Assembly: GCA_902578495.1 (NCBI GenBank)
Contig: CACHCY010000005.1
Coordinates: 1 to 58,068, forward strand
Direction of reading: 5' to 3'
DNA from: an uncultured SAR86 cluster bacterium
Lineage (GTDB): Bacteria > Pseudomonadota > Gammaproteobacteria > Magnimaribacterales > AG-339-G14
Length of the DNA stretch: 58,068 bases
A program made the translations under genes and the position numbers. The notes under the pieces were generated by a model, which had not been told where the DNA came from, did not search any database, and saw only the letters and a list, made by a program, of their open reading frames with translations. Of this stretch, positions 33,659 to 43,224 are shown one piece after another; the first letter of the stretch is position 1, and each line of letters opens with the position of its first letter.

Positions 33659-34934
33659 TATCGTTCTTGAAAATAGTGCTTTCTCTTTCTGGTCCAGTTG
33701 AAATGATGTCAACAGATACGCCGCAAACCTCTTCAATTTTAGAAATAAATTCAATAGCCTCTTTTGGAAAATCATCCAAAGTTTTTAAACCATAAATGGG
33801 TTTTTTCCATCCTGATAACTCAATGTATTGAGGCTTTACGTGATCTAGATTGAGAGATTCCTCAAAGAATTCATCTGAATTATCATAGCTATCGCAAATT
33901 TTAATACTTTCCATTCCATCAAAAACATCAAGTTTTGTAATACAAAGGCTCTTAATGCTGTTAGATTGAATAACTTTTTTCATAGCAACAGCATCAAACC
34001 ATCCGCATCTTCTTGGCCTTCCTGTAGTCGCCCCTACCTCGCCACCTTTCTTTGCAATATGAATACCAATGTCATCAAACAATTCTGTAGGCATTGGCCC
34101 CTCACCAACTCTAGTAGTATAAGCTTTGACAATACCTAAAATATTACTTACCGATAGCGGTCCTAAGCCCGAACCTGAAGCAATACCAGCTGCGGATGAA
34201 TTACTTGAAGTAACATAAGGATAAGTTCCATTATCAACGTCTAGTAATGCTCCTTGAGCGCCTTCAAAAAGAACCTTCTTTCCATCATTGTTCATTTCTA
34301 AAATAAGTTTAGAAATATCTTTCGTCATAGGTCTCAATCTTTCACCATAAATTAAGGCCTTTTCAAAAGTTTGCTGAAAACTAACCTCTTCAACTGCGAA
34401 AAGTTTTTTAAACATAAAATTATAAAAATCTAAATTTTCTCTTAACTTTTCTTCCAAAATCTTTTCATAAAAACAATCAACCAATCTGATTGCTCTCCTT
34501 CCTACTTTGTCTTCATATGCAGGACCTATACCTCTCCCAGTGGTTCCAATAGTTTTAAATGAATTAGATTTTTCTCTGCATTGGTCAAATTTTTTATGAT
34601 GATCGAGGATCAGAACACAGGCAGAACTTATTTTTAATCTATCTTCGACACCTTCTAAAAAAGTATTAGCTTCTGATATTTCCTCAAATAAGTCATTTGG
34701 TGAAAGAACCACACCTTTACCAATCAATGAGAGAGCATCTTTTTCACAGATAGAGGATGGTAGTAGATGAAGAATTAATTTTTTGCCGTTCACAATAAGA
34801 GTATGGCCGGCGTTATGACCGCCTTGGAATCTACAAGTTGCATGAAAATTTGGGGACAAGAAGTTTACTATTTTTCCTTTTCCCTCATCTCCCCATTGAA
34901 GACCGAGAACTGCAAAATTTTGCGTTTTTGTCAT
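33651..34934 (-). CDS. purA: Adenylosuccinate synthetase
   Basis: PurA makes adenylosuccinate from IMP and aspartate with GTP. The 427-residue protein has the phosphate-binding loop GLQWGDEGKGK at 11-21, the catalytic His in GGHNAGHT near residue 41, GTTGRGIGPAYEDK and GATTGRPRRCGW. The ATG overlaps the hisZ TGA as ATGA. Its position after hflC-hisZ is conserved in pseudomonad-type gammaproteobacteria. Confidence 0.97.
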   Translation of the reverse strand: MTKTQNFAVLGLQWGDEGKGKIVNFLSPNFHATCRFQGGHNAGHTLIVNGKKLILHLLPSSICEKDALSLIGKGVVLSPNDLFEEISEANTFLEGVEDRLKISSACVLILDHHKKFDQCREKSNSFKTIGTTGRGIGPAYEDKVGRRAIRLVDCFYEKILEEKLRENLDFYNFMFKKLFAVEEVSFQQTFEKALIYGERLRPMTKDISKLILEMNNDGKKVLFEGAQGALLDVDNGTYPYVTSSNSSAAGIASGSGLGPLSVSNILGIVKAYTTRVGEGPMPTELFDDIGIHIAKKGGEVGATTGRPRRCGWFDAVAMKKVIQSNSIKSLCITKLDVFDGMESIKICDSYDNSDEFFEESLNLDHVKPQYIELSGWKKPIYGLKTLDDFPKEAIEFISKIEEVCGVSVDIISTGPERESTIFKNDII

Positions 34935-35911
34935 TTACTCTGTAATTTTAAAATAGATATTAAATCTATATCAAAACCCATACCCTTTCTTTCTTTTTTA
35001 TTTGCTTTTGAAAAAGGGGTTTTATACTGTCCACCATTAATCAAGGGAACTCCCGTCTTTGGTTGAAAGATAGAAAAAACTATACCAGAGTGATACGAGT
35101 AACCAGGAAAATCAACCATATCAATTAAAACATTCTTAATTTTATTCTTTTTAAGAATGTCAAAAGATTGTTTAATAATTTTTAATTTTTTAGGATCAAT
35201 TTTTAATTCCCTGCAAATCAAATTAAGATTCTTAAATTCCTGCTCATAATCACCAATAATGTCGAGCAGCTTCGATAAGATTGATAAAGTTCTTTTACCT
35301 TTACCTTCTTGCTTTAGAAATTCAGATAAATCACTTTTTGATCTTGAAGATAAAATATCCTTTAGTTTATTTCTTTTATCTAAAGGAAATCTCAGTTTAT
35401 CTAGTATTTCATCAAGGATAGAAATATCACCAATGGTGAGGACATAATCTTTAAGGCCTAATTTTTTAAGAGCTCCAGATAAGGCATTAAAAATATCCTC
35501 TTTGACGCCTGTCTCGCTATCATAAAAAATTTCTAGTCCAACTTTCATAGTGCTAATTGCTTTAGTAAAAGAGCCACGTGGTTTTTTTATAACTTCGCCG
35601 TAGTAACAGTATTTTTTATTTTTTTCAGTCAAAAACCTTCTATCTATTCTAGCTACCTGTTGAGAAATATCAGGTCTTAGAGAAAGAGATCTTTCCGAGT
35701 TTGTATCAGAAAACTGAAAACTCGACCTTGATAATTCTTCATTTGCTAGACCTCCTATAGAGTCAGAATATTCAACCAGGGGGGTAAAAATGAGATCAAA
35801 ACCTTTATTTTGAAAGAAATCTAGTAACTCAGTTTTTGTTTTTTCTAAATTTGTAGAAAGAGGAGGAACGATTTCTTCGACTCCATCCGGGAGATTCCAG
35901 AAATCTGTCAT
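34931..35911 (-). CDS. hisZ: ATP phosphoribosyltransferase regulatory subunit
   Basis: HisZ is a catalytically inactive histidyl-tRNA-synthetase relative that completes the short-form HisG enzyme at the first step of histidine synthesis. The 326-residue protein begins FWNLPDGVEEIVPP and has LSLRPDISQQVARI and YYGEVIKKPRGS, like other HisZ proteins. It lacks the C-terminal anticodon-binding domain of true HisRS. Its presence predicts a short HisG elsewhere. It sits between hflC and purA, as in pseudomonads. Confidence 0.88.
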   Translation of the reverse strand: MTDFWNLPDGVEEIVPPLSTNLEKTKTELLDFFQNKGFDLIFTPLVEYSDSIGGLANEELSRSSFQFSDTNSERSLSLRPDISQQVARIDRRFLTEKNKKYCYYGEVIKKPRGSFTKAISTMKVGLEIFYDSETGVKEDIFNALSGALKKLGLKDYVLTIGDISILDEILDKLRFPLDKRNKLKDILSSRSKSDLSEFLKQEGKGKRTLSILSKLLDIIGDYEQEFKNLNLICRELKIDPKKLKIIKQSFDILKKNKIKNVLIDMVDFPGYSYHSGIVFSIFQPKTGVPLINGGQYKTPFSKANKKERKGMGFDIDLISILKLQSK

Positions 35912-35916
35912 ACCTA

Positions 35917-36792
35917 TTAATTACCTTTTGAGCTATCCAAGTATTTGAAAAAATCGCTGTCAGGGTCAATTAAAAGAACATCTGATTTGTTTTTAAAAGC
36001 CATTTGATAAGCTTTCAAACTTCTAGTGAATTCATAAAATTCTGGATCTTCATTGAATGCATCTGCATAAATGTTAGCTGCGGTTGCATCACCCTCACCT
36101 CTAAGTTCTTCAGAAATTTTATACGCATTAGCTAGAATTATTGTCCTTTCTTTATCAGCTGTAGCTCTTAATTCTTCAGCAATTTCATTTCCTTGAGCCC
36201 TAAGCTCTTGAGCTAACCTTTCACGCTCAGTTCTCATTCTGTTGTAGACCGAATCGTTAACCTCATTAGGTAATTCAATCTTTTTTATCCTTACATCAAT
36301 TACTTCGATACCCAATTCATCCCCAACTGTTTGGTTAAGATTGGTAGTTAAATTAGCCATTAGCTCATCTCTTTCCCCAGAAACAACCTCTTGGACACTT
36401 CTTGTACCGAATTGGTTTCTTAAACCTTCATCAGCTCTTTGAGTCAAAAGCGCTCTCAGGGCCGAAAGTTGACCGCCCGATGTAGTGATATAAAACTGCT
36501 CATCATCAGTAATTCTCCACTTAACGAAGTAATCAACAATCAATCTTTTCTTCTCAGCAGTGAAATAAGGTTGAGGTAAATTATCTAAAGTTAGTACTCT
36601 CTCATCGAATTTTTTAATTGTGTGAAGTATTGGAACTTTGAAATGTAACCCTGGCTCAATTGAAGAATCAATTATTTCACCAAATCTTAATTTGATAGCA
36701 GTCTCTCTATCAGTAACTATGAAGAGGGTATTAGCAAGGATCACTATTGTGATAACAACTGCTGATACGATAATTAAACCTAGTCTAGTCAT
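35917..36792 (-). CDS. hflC: HflC, modulator of the FtsH protease (SPFH/band 7)
   Basis: HflC and HflK form a membrane complex around FtsH. The 291-residue protein has an N-terminal membrane helix (VVITIVILANTLFIV), the SPFH domain with RETAIKLRFGEI, and the coiled-coil RMRTERERLAQELRAQGNE typical of HflC. Its ATG overlaps the hflK TAA by one base, so the pair is tightly coupled. Confidence 0.95.
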   Translation of the reverse strand: MTRLGLIIVSAVVITIVILANTLFIVTDRETAIKLRFGEIIDSSIEPGLHFKVPILHTIKKFDERVLTLDNLPQPYFTAEKKRLIVDYFVKWRITDDEQFYITTSGGQLSALRALLTQRADEGLRNQFGTRSVQEVVSGERDELMANLTTNLNQTVGDELGIEVIDVRIKKIELPNEVNDSVYNRMRTERERLAQELRAQGNEIAEELRATADKERTIILANAYKISEELRGEGDATAANIYADAFNEDPEFYEFTRSLKAYQMAFKNKSDVLLIDPDSDFFKYLDSSKGN

Positions 36793-37916
36793 TATCTTCT
36801 CTCCTGTCTTTTTCTTATTTCTTCTATCACTTGGTCTGTGATATCACCAATAGAAACATCTCGATCATCATTAGATGATGAATTATTTCTATCTGCAGCT
36901 ACTGCAGCAGATGCGATCTTATCTAAAGGCAAGTAAAGGATGTTGTTACCATCCTGAACATCGATCATAACCTTGGTGCTGTTGTCCATTACAGACTGCA
37001 CAGCGTCTAGATAAAGTCTTTGTCTGGTAACTTCCGGAGCTTTGGTGTATTCAACAAGCAATTGACTAAAACGAGAAGCATCACCTTCTGCCTCTGCTAT
37101 CACTTTACTCTTGTAACCCTCTGCATCCTGAATGGTTCTTTGCGCATCACCCCTAGCTATTGGAACTACCTCGTTTGCATAAGTTTCAGCTTGGTTTCTC
37201 AATCTAACCTCATCTTCTCGAGCCTTCACAACATCATCAAAGGCCTCTCTTACTGCATCGGGTGGCTTAGACTCTTTAACGTTGACTGTTACAACCTCAA
37301 TTCCAGTTAAATAGTCATCTAATCTTTGTTGTAATCTATCTTTGACGTCAAATGCTATTTGTTCCCTTCCAGTAGTGAGCACGTCATCCATAATATTGCT
37401 ACCGACAACATGCCTTAAGGCTGCCTCAGATGCTTGCGCAAGACTATCGTCGGGTGTTGAAGCTTCTAAAAGATAATTAACGGGATTGGATTTCTTATAC
37501 TGAACTCCAATTTCAACGATGACGATGTTTTCATCCTTAGTCAACATAGAAGAAGTAGCTGTATGAGTGAATAATTTTTCAGTATTCACAATAGTTCTTG
37601 TATCGATAATGGGAGGATTCCAATGTATGCCTGGTCCTTTGGTGTTAACGTACTCACCAAATCTCATGACAACTGCTTGTTCTTGAGCATCTATAGTATA
37701 GATTCCTAAAGCTCCATATAAGATAGCTATGACTGCTAAGACAGGTGTAAGAAATTTTCTTGGTTTAAAATCACCGCCACCAGAACTGGATTTTCTTCCA
37801 AATAGAAAACTGAATTGATCTCTAAATTTTTTTAAAGCTTCATCGATATCAGGAGGACCATCTTTTCCTCCCCAAGGATCTCTTGATCCATTATTTCCGT
37901 TGTTATTCCAAGACAT
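36792..37916 (-). CDS. hflK: HflK, modulator of the FtsH protease (SPFH/band 7)
   Basis: HflK is the partner of HflC in the periplasm-facing SPFH cage around FtsH. The 374-residue protein has a Gly/Asn-rich N-terminus (MSWNNNGNNGSRDPWGG), one membrane helix near residues 54-75, and the band 7 domain (DAQEQAVVMRFGEYV, GPGIHWNPP). In E. coli and pseudomonads hfq and hflX precede it after miaA; here only 37 bases separate miaA and hflK. Confidence 0.95.
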   Translation of the reverse strand: MSWNNNGNNGSRDPWGGKDGPPDIDEALKKFRDQFSFLFGRKSSSGGGDFKPRKFLTPVLAVIAILYGALGIYTIDAQEQAVVMRFGEYVNTKGPGIHWNPPIIDTRTIVNTEKLFTHTATSSMLTKDENIVIVEIGVQYKKSNPVNYLLEASTPDDSLAQASEAALRHVVGSNIMDDVLTTGREQIAFDVKDRLQQRLDDYLTGIEVVTVNVKESKPPDAVREAFDDVVKAREDEVRLRNQAETYANEVVPIARGDAQRTIQDAEGYKSKVIAEAEGDASRFSQLLVEYTKAPEVTRQRLYLDAVQSVMDNSTKVMIDVQDGNNILYLPLDKIASAAVAADRNNSSSNDDRDVSIGDITDQVIEEIRKRQERR

Positions 37917-37953
37917 AAGTCACATTTTAAAGATAAGATTGATATAAAGATAC

Positions 37954-38868
37954 TCAATAAGATAAATATTCCAATATTTCATTTTTTGCAGTATCCGCAC
38001 TTTGAAAAGCTTTCAAGTTAGGGATTTTTTTTATCCAAGTTCTCTGATGCTTTGCTAATTTCTTATGGGCAAAATATATTTTTTCAATAAGGACATCCTT
38101 TTTAATTATTTTATCTATATGCATAGAAACTTCTTTGTATCCTGCAGAATTAAAAAGGGGTAATTTGTTAGATTTGTAAATTTTTATTATTTCTTCTACT
38201 TCATCAATGAAACCTTTTCTTAACATATTTTCGACTCTATTTTTTAGATCCTCATCAAAATTTGAACCTTTACCTTTATCAATCACTATAGGGAAAACAT
38301 TTGAATTAGAATTTTCTTTCCTTTTAAAAAAAGAACTCATGGGTTTATTTGAAATTTCTAAAACTTCCAAAGCTCTAACCAGTCTTTGAGTATCATTAGG
38401 ATGAATGTTTTTTGCTGCTTCGGGATCTTTTGTTTTTAGTCTTTTATAAGCTACTTCTTTTCCCTTTATATCAATGTCTTGAAGAATCTTTTTTCTAGTG
38501 TCGGGATCAGACTTAGGAAGATCATCAAATCCAACAAGATATGAAAAAAAATACATCATCGAGCCACCAACTAAAACTGGTACTTTATTTGACTGGACTG
38601 ATTTATCGATAGCGCGCTTTAGGTCTTTTAAAAATTCACCAACGGAATAAACCTCATTAGGCTCTATGATATCGATAAGCTCATGAGGATATTTATTTTG
38701 AAGTTCCTTAGATATTTTATTGCTCCCAATGTCTGCATGTTTATAAATTTGAACGGAATCAACACTTATCAAATCTGCGGATATTTCATCAAAAAGTCTC
38801 AGCGATAAATCTGTCTTTCCAGAATTCGTTGGTCCTAGGATGCAAATGATTGGGGATAAGGTTTTCAA
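37954..38868 (-). CDS. miaA: tRNA dimethylallyltransferase
   Basis: MiaA adds the dimethylallyl group to A37 of tRNAs reading UNN codons. The 304-residue protein has a P-loop GPTNSGKTDLSLRL (13-26), SVDSVQIYKHADIGSNK, and HPNDTQRLVRALEV. The longest frame begins at TTG 38868, only 12 codons before the P-loop as in other MiaA proteins, so this start is plausible. Divergent from the acyl-CoA synthetase; the 80 bases between must hold both promoters. Confidence 0.95.
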   Translation of the reverse strand: MKTLSPIICILGPTNSGKTDLSLRLFDEISADLISVDSVQIYKHADIGSNKISKELQNKYPHELIDIIEPNEVYSVGEFLKDLKRAIDKSVQSNKVPVLVGGSMMYFFSYLVGFDDLPKSDPDTRKKILQDIDIKGKEVAYKRLKTKDPEAAKNIHPNDTQRLVRALEVLEISNKPMSSFFKRKENSNSNVFPIVIDKGKGSNFDEDLKNRVENMLRKGFIDEVEEIIKIYKSNKLPLFNSAGYKEVSMHIDKIIKKDVLIEKIYFAHKKLAKHQRTWIKKIPNLKAFQSADTAKNEILEYLSY

Positions 38869-38948
38869 AATATTTTTAAACTGTTGTATTTTGGTTAATT
38901 ATTATCTAATTTAACACTTCAAAACATAAGAAAATTTTTGGGGGAAAT

Positions 38949-40568
38949 ATGAACATGCATTTTGCATCTGTTTTTGAAAAAATTTCTAGAATCATTCCGG
39001 AAGAACCAGCTCTCGTTTGTGAAGATAAAGTAGTAACTTGGCGAGACTACGAAGATCAAGCGGCTAAGTTAGCGAATTACTTAGAGAGCAAAGGTCTTTC
39101 TTTTGATTCGAAAGTTGGACTTTACCTTCATAACTCAAATGAATACCTCGTAGCTCAATTTGCCACTTTTAAAAATGAATGTGTTCCCATCAATGTGAAT
39201 TATCGTTATCAAGAAGATGAATTAATTTACTTATTAGATAATGCAGATGCAGAAGCCATTTTTTATCAAGCTTGTTACGCTGACAGAATAAAAGCCATCA
39301 AAAATAAACTTCCTAAAATTAAAGCTTTCATTCAAGTAATGGATGGAAGCGAGGATCTTTTAGAGGGATCAGATGAGTATTCAGAGATTATTCAAAAAGA
39401 AGATAGACAAGAAGAAAGAGAAAGATCTGAAGAGAATTTTTATATGCTTTACACAGGAGGCACTACTGGAATGCCTAAAGGAGTTATGTATAAACAAGGT
39501 TTATTTCTCGGCTCGATGATGAAGACAGCTTTTGCCATGGGTTTTCCTGTCCCTGAAGATCTAGAGGATACCGAGGCATTGATTAAAGAAAAAGCGGCAT
39601 CTAATGAATTACCGGTCAGTCTTGTTGGATGCCCTCTAATGCACGGGACAGGAATGTGGTTAGGAGCATTTTTGCCCCATCTATCCGGTGGCAGTGTTGT
39701 GACCATGCCTTCTTTAGGATTTGATCCAGATCGTTTATGGAGGGAAGTAGAATCTAAAAAAGCTACAAGCGTTGTTATTGTTGGTGATGCATTTGCAAAA
39801 CCTATGTTGGATTCATTGAACGAAGCTTCAGCGGATGGAAATTCTTATTCTATAGATAGTTTACAAACAATTATTTCGAGTGGAGTTATGTGGAGCTCTG
39901 AAGTAAAAGATGGACTTCTAAAGCATAAGGATATGGTTTTAATTGATACCATGGGATCAACGGAAGGCGGAATGGGTTCATCAATTTCTTCCAGAGACAA
40001 CCCAGCCAAAACAGCTAAATTCAATATCAATCCTGGAGTAATTATTGTTGATGATGAAGGTAGAGAAGTTTCACCCGGCTCCGGTGTAAGAGGGAAAATA
40101 GGAACAAGCGGCTTGGTTCCAGAGGGTTACTATAAAGATCCTGATAAATCAGCTGAGACCTTCAAAGAATTCAATGGAATAAGGTATAGCTTTCCTGGAG
40201 ATTATGCTCTTCTTGAGGAAGATGGATCGATTACTTTATTAGGAAGAGGTAGTAATTGCATTAATACAGCAGGAGAGAAAGTTTACCCTGAGGAAGTCGA
40301 AGAAGCTTTAAAGCTTAATGCTAGTGTTTACGATTGTCTTGTTGTTGGTTTGCCTGATGAAAAATTTGGTCAAAAAGTTGTCGCAGTTGTGTCTTCTGAG
40401 AAGGATAATGATCCCAGCGAAGCGGAACTAATTGCTTTTCTGAAAACAAATTTAGCTGGTTATAAAGTTCCAAAAAGTATTCTTCTTACGGAAGAAGTTA
40501 AGCGAGCACCAAATGGAAAAGCTAATTATAAATGGGCAAAGGAATTTGCTGAGTCTTCTTTAAGCTAA
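38949..40568 (+). CDS. Acyl-CoA synthetase (AMP-binding, adenylate-forming)
   Basis: This enzyme activates a carboxylic acid through an acyl-adenylate to the CoA thioester. The 539-residue protein has the AMP-binding P-loop YTGGTTGMPKG near residue 166, DTMGSTEGG (motif equivalent to YGxTE), YSFPGDYALLEEDG, the hinge LLGRGSNCINTAGEKVYPEEVE and a C-terminal Lys in APNGKANYKW. It resembles fatty-acyl/propionyl-type ligases; chain length cannot be read from sequence. A G-run (GGGGG) precedes the ATG closely; a second ATG two codons later is also possible. No beta-oxidation partner is adjacent. Confidence 0.9.
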   Translation: MNMHFASVFEKISRIIPEEPALVCEDKVVTWRDYEDQAAKLANYLESKGLSFDSKVGLYLHNSNEYLVAQFATFKNECVPINVNYRYQEDELIYLLDNADAEAIFYQACYADRIKAIKNKLPKIKAFIQVMDGSEDLLEGSDEYSEIIQKEDRQEERERSEENFYMLYTGGTTGMPKGVMYKQGLFLGSMMKTAFAMGFPVPEDLEDTEALIKEKAASNELPVSLVGCPLMHGTGMWLGAFLPHLSGGSVVTMPSLGFDPDRLWREVESKKATSVVIVGDAFAKPMLDSLNEASADGNSYSIDSLQTIISSGVMWSSEVKDGLLKHKDMVLIDTMGSTEGGMGSSISSRDNPAKTAKFNINPGVIIVDDEGREVSPGSGVRGKIGTSGLVPEGYYKDPDKSAETFKEFNGIRYSFPGDYALLEEDGSITLLGRGSNCINTAGEKVYPEEVEEALKLNASVYDCLVVGLPDEKFGQKVVAVVSSEKDNDPSEAELIAFLKTNLAGYKVPKSILLTEEVKRAPNGKANYKWAKEFAESSLS

Positions 40569-40637
40569 TTCACAAAAGATCCCTGTAGCTCTAAGGACAT
40601 AAATATTCAGAGGCTTGTGATAGTCAAAAAAATATTT

Positions 40638-41009
<372 letters not shown>

Positions 41010-41011
41010 TT

Positions 41012-41039
41012 ACTATAAAAATTTAAGAAAATGTCTCAA
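41012..41039 (-). promoter_or_regulatory. Sigma-70-type promoter of the PII gene
   Basis: On the minus strand TTGAGA (41039-41034) and TATAGT (41017-41012) are separated by 16 bases, each 5 of 6 to consensus. The implied leader is about 30 bases. No sigma-54 GG/GC pair is seen, so expression is probably not under NtrC/sigma-54 here. Confidence 0.55.
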
Positions 41040-41053
41040 TGTTCTGAAAAAAA

Positions 41054-42319
41054 TTAAATTAATTTAAATTTTTCACTGATTTTTTGACTTATTAACTTTG
41101 AAGCACCCCTGCTTTCATCTAACCAAAGATCAATCTCCTGCTTCAAAGGATCAGAGATAGCTTCCATATTTTCAATTGCATAGGTAATTTCATCTTTATT
41201 TGAGACAAATCTTAATAAATCTAAATCTTCTAACTTTTTTGAAATTTCTTCAAAGTTATATGTACTTCTTCCTGAAATAATTGGTTTATGAAAATAAGCT
41301 GGTTCGAGAAAATTTTGTCCTCCATGATCGACTAAAGTACCTCCAATAAAGACATAATCAGCAATCTCATAAAAATCTAATAGGCGGCCTATTACATCAA
41401 CTATAGTTACGTCACTCTTATCATTTTGGTTAGAAGAAATTTCAGTGTAAAAAATGCTAGTTAATTTTTTTTCTTTTAATAATTCTTCGATCTCATTAAA
41501 CCTTTCTGGATGTCGAGGCGCTAGAACTAAATGCTTATTTTCTTTTTTTAAATCTATGAAACTTTCAATGAGTATTTCTTCCTCTCCGGGATGTGTACTT
41601 CCGCAAACGAATACATATTTTTCCTTGTAATAATTAACCTCATGTTCGTTAAAATTTTTTGGAGATGCTGAGTTCGTATCAAACTTAATTGAGCCAGTCA
41701 CACTCATTGCATCTTCTTTAACTCCAGCCTCAAAAAATCTTTCGAAATCATTTTTTGATTGGACAAAAGCATGATTAATTTTATTGAAACTACTTCTAAA
41801 GAAGAAATTCAGTCTTTGATATTTCTTTAAGGATTTATTAGATAGTCTTCCATTAACTAAAACTACCGGCAGGTTAAATTCATTGAAGACATTAATTAGA
41901 TTTGGCCAAATTTCAGTTTCTACGAGTAAGAGTATTGAAGGTTTATAAAAGTTAATGAATTTCTTGCAAATAAATTTTAAGTCGAATGGAAAATAAACAT
42001 GTATTGAATTTTTATTTAGATTTTCTTTAGCTTTTCTTGCTCCAGTTAAAGTTGTCGTAGATAAAATAAAATTTGGATTTTCTAAGATCTCTTCTAAATC
42101 TTGAATTAACTTTAGGGCGACATTCACCTCACCGACTGATACAGCATGAATCCAGATTGATTTATTTGAGTTTTTATCTCCTTTAAACAATCCTATCTTT
42201 TCCAGAGCTTGAAGTCTTTTTTCTCCGAAAGAACTTGCTTTTAGTATGTGCCTCACTAAAGCAAAAGGAATTATTAGAAAAATTAAAAAATTGTAAAAAA
42301 AGAAAATAAAATGCTCCAA
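41054..42319 (-). CDS. waaA: 3-deoxy-D-manno-octulosonic acid (Kdo) transferase
   Basis: WaaA (KdtA) adds Kdo to lipid IVA at the cytoplasmic membrane face. The 421-residue protein has an N-terminal membrane anchor (FIFFFYNFLIFLIIPFAL), IHAVSVGEVNVALKLI with the conserved Glu near residue 63, LLVETEIWPNL, and the CMP-Kdo binding region FVCGSTHPGEEEI and GGTLVDHGGQNFLEP. The longest frame starts at TTG. Divergent lpxL-like gene is 53 bases away, making a small LPS locus. Confidence 0.94.
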   Translation of the reverse strand: MEHFIFFFYNFLIFLIIPFALVRHILKASSFGEKRLQALEKIGLFKGDKNSNKSIWIHAVSVGEVNVALKLIQDLEEILENPNFILSTTTLTGARKAKENLNKNSIHVYFPFDLKFICKKFINFYKPSILLLVETEIWPNLINVFNEFNLPVVLVNGRLSNKSLKKYQRLNFFFRSSFNKINHAFVQSKNDFERFFEAGVKEDAMSVTGSIKFDTNSASPKNFNEHEVNYYKEKYVFVCGSTHPGEEEILIESFIDLKKENKHLVLAPRHPERFNEIEELLKEKKLTSIFYTEISSNQNDKSDVTIVDVIGRLLDFYEIADYVFIGGTLVDHGGQNFLEPAYFHKPIISGRSTYNFEEISKKLEDLDLLRFVSNKDEITYAIENMEAISDPLKQEIDLWLDESRGASKLISQKISEKFKLI

Positions 42320-42343
42320 ATCTTCGAATTATTCAAATGCTAC

Positions 42344-42349
42344 TATAAT
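42344..42349 (+). promoter_or_regulatory. -10 box of the LpxL-like acyltransferase gene
   Basis: A perfect TATAAT lies 23 bases before the ATG in the short waaA/lpxL divergent region. No good -35 is visible. The predicted leader is about 17 bases. Confidence 0.45.
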
Positions 42350-42372
42350 GGGAAAAATTTTAAATGTCTTAA

Positions 42373-43224
42373 ATGCTATATTTATTGAACTTTGTAGAAT
42401 TTCTCTTTGCAAAATCTGTTGCCTATCTCTTAAGGACTTTTGGAAATATAAGAAGGAAAATAGCTGAAAAGAATTTAGAAGTTTGTTTTCCAGAATTAAA
42501 TGAATCAGATAGATCTAAAATTCTATATAAACATTATCTTCGCCTTGGAGCCTCAATTTTTCACAGTCTTAAAGCTTGGGTTCTTGACAATGAAAATTTT
42601 AAGAGGCTTCTGATAAATCTTGATGAATTTGATTTGGATGAGCTCAAAAAATCATCACAAGGTAATCTTATTTTAATCCCGCACACAACAGATTTAGAAA
42701 TCACAGGTCGAGTAGCAGCAATTATGTTTGATGTGAATGCAATGGCAAAAAAACAAAAAGGTAGATTAGTAAATAATTTTATCTTTAGTTCAAGAGATAA
42801 GTATTTCAAACAAATTCTCTTCCCAAATGAAGTTTTAAAATCTATGAGACTATTGCAAAAAGGTGAAAATTTACTGTATTTGCCAGATCAGGACTATGGA
42901 TATGATCACTCTATTTTTGTGCCGTATTTCAATATACCCACATTGACCGTTAAATTTCCTTCAATTGCCAAAAAAAGGGCTGGGTGCAAAATTTATTTCC
43001 TTTATCTAGAGGATATAAAAAATAGATATAAAATAACTTTAAGGGAAATAGATATGAGTGGTGAAAATCTTTATGAAGACTTAGCATTGCTTAATAAAGA
43101 AATTGAAATATGTATCAGAGAACAACCGGAGAGATATCTTTGGATACATAGGAGATTCAAACATCGACCTAAAAATACTCAAGATATTTATGATGAGAGC
43201 CTCTTACGAAAAAGGCTATATTGA
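42373..43224 (+). CDS. Lipid A late acyltransferase (LpxL/HtrB family)
   Basis: These inner-membrane enzymes add secondary acyl chains to Kdo2-lipid IVA. The 283-residue protein has an N-terminal hydrophobic helix, NIRRKIAEKNLEVCFPEL typical of the family, and the HX4E catalytic motif as His104-TTDL-Glu109 (usually HFGNWE). YLPDQDYGYDHSIFVPYF near residue 175 is the second conserved block. Only one such enzyme is in the window, so LpxL versus LpxM specificity is open. Its end overlaps convergent panC by 9 bases. Confidence 0.88.
   Translation: MLYLLNFVEFLFAKSVAYLLRTFGNIRRKIAEKNLEVCFPELNESDRSKILYKHYLRLGASIFHSLKAWVLDNENFKRLLINLDEFDLDELKKSSQGNLILIPHTTDLEITGRVAAIMFDVNAMAKKQKGRLVNNFIFSSRDKYFKQILFPNEVLKSMRLLQKGENLLYLPDQDYGYDHSIFVPYFNIPTLTVKFPSIAKKRAGCKIYFLYLEDIKNRYKITLREIDMSGENLYEDLALLNKEIEICIREQPERYLWIHRRFKHRPKNTQDIYDESLLRKRLY

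Noticed and set aside
34931-35911. Histidyl-tRNA synthetase
   Set aside because: The anticodon-binding domain is missing, and the purA-linked position and length match HisZ.
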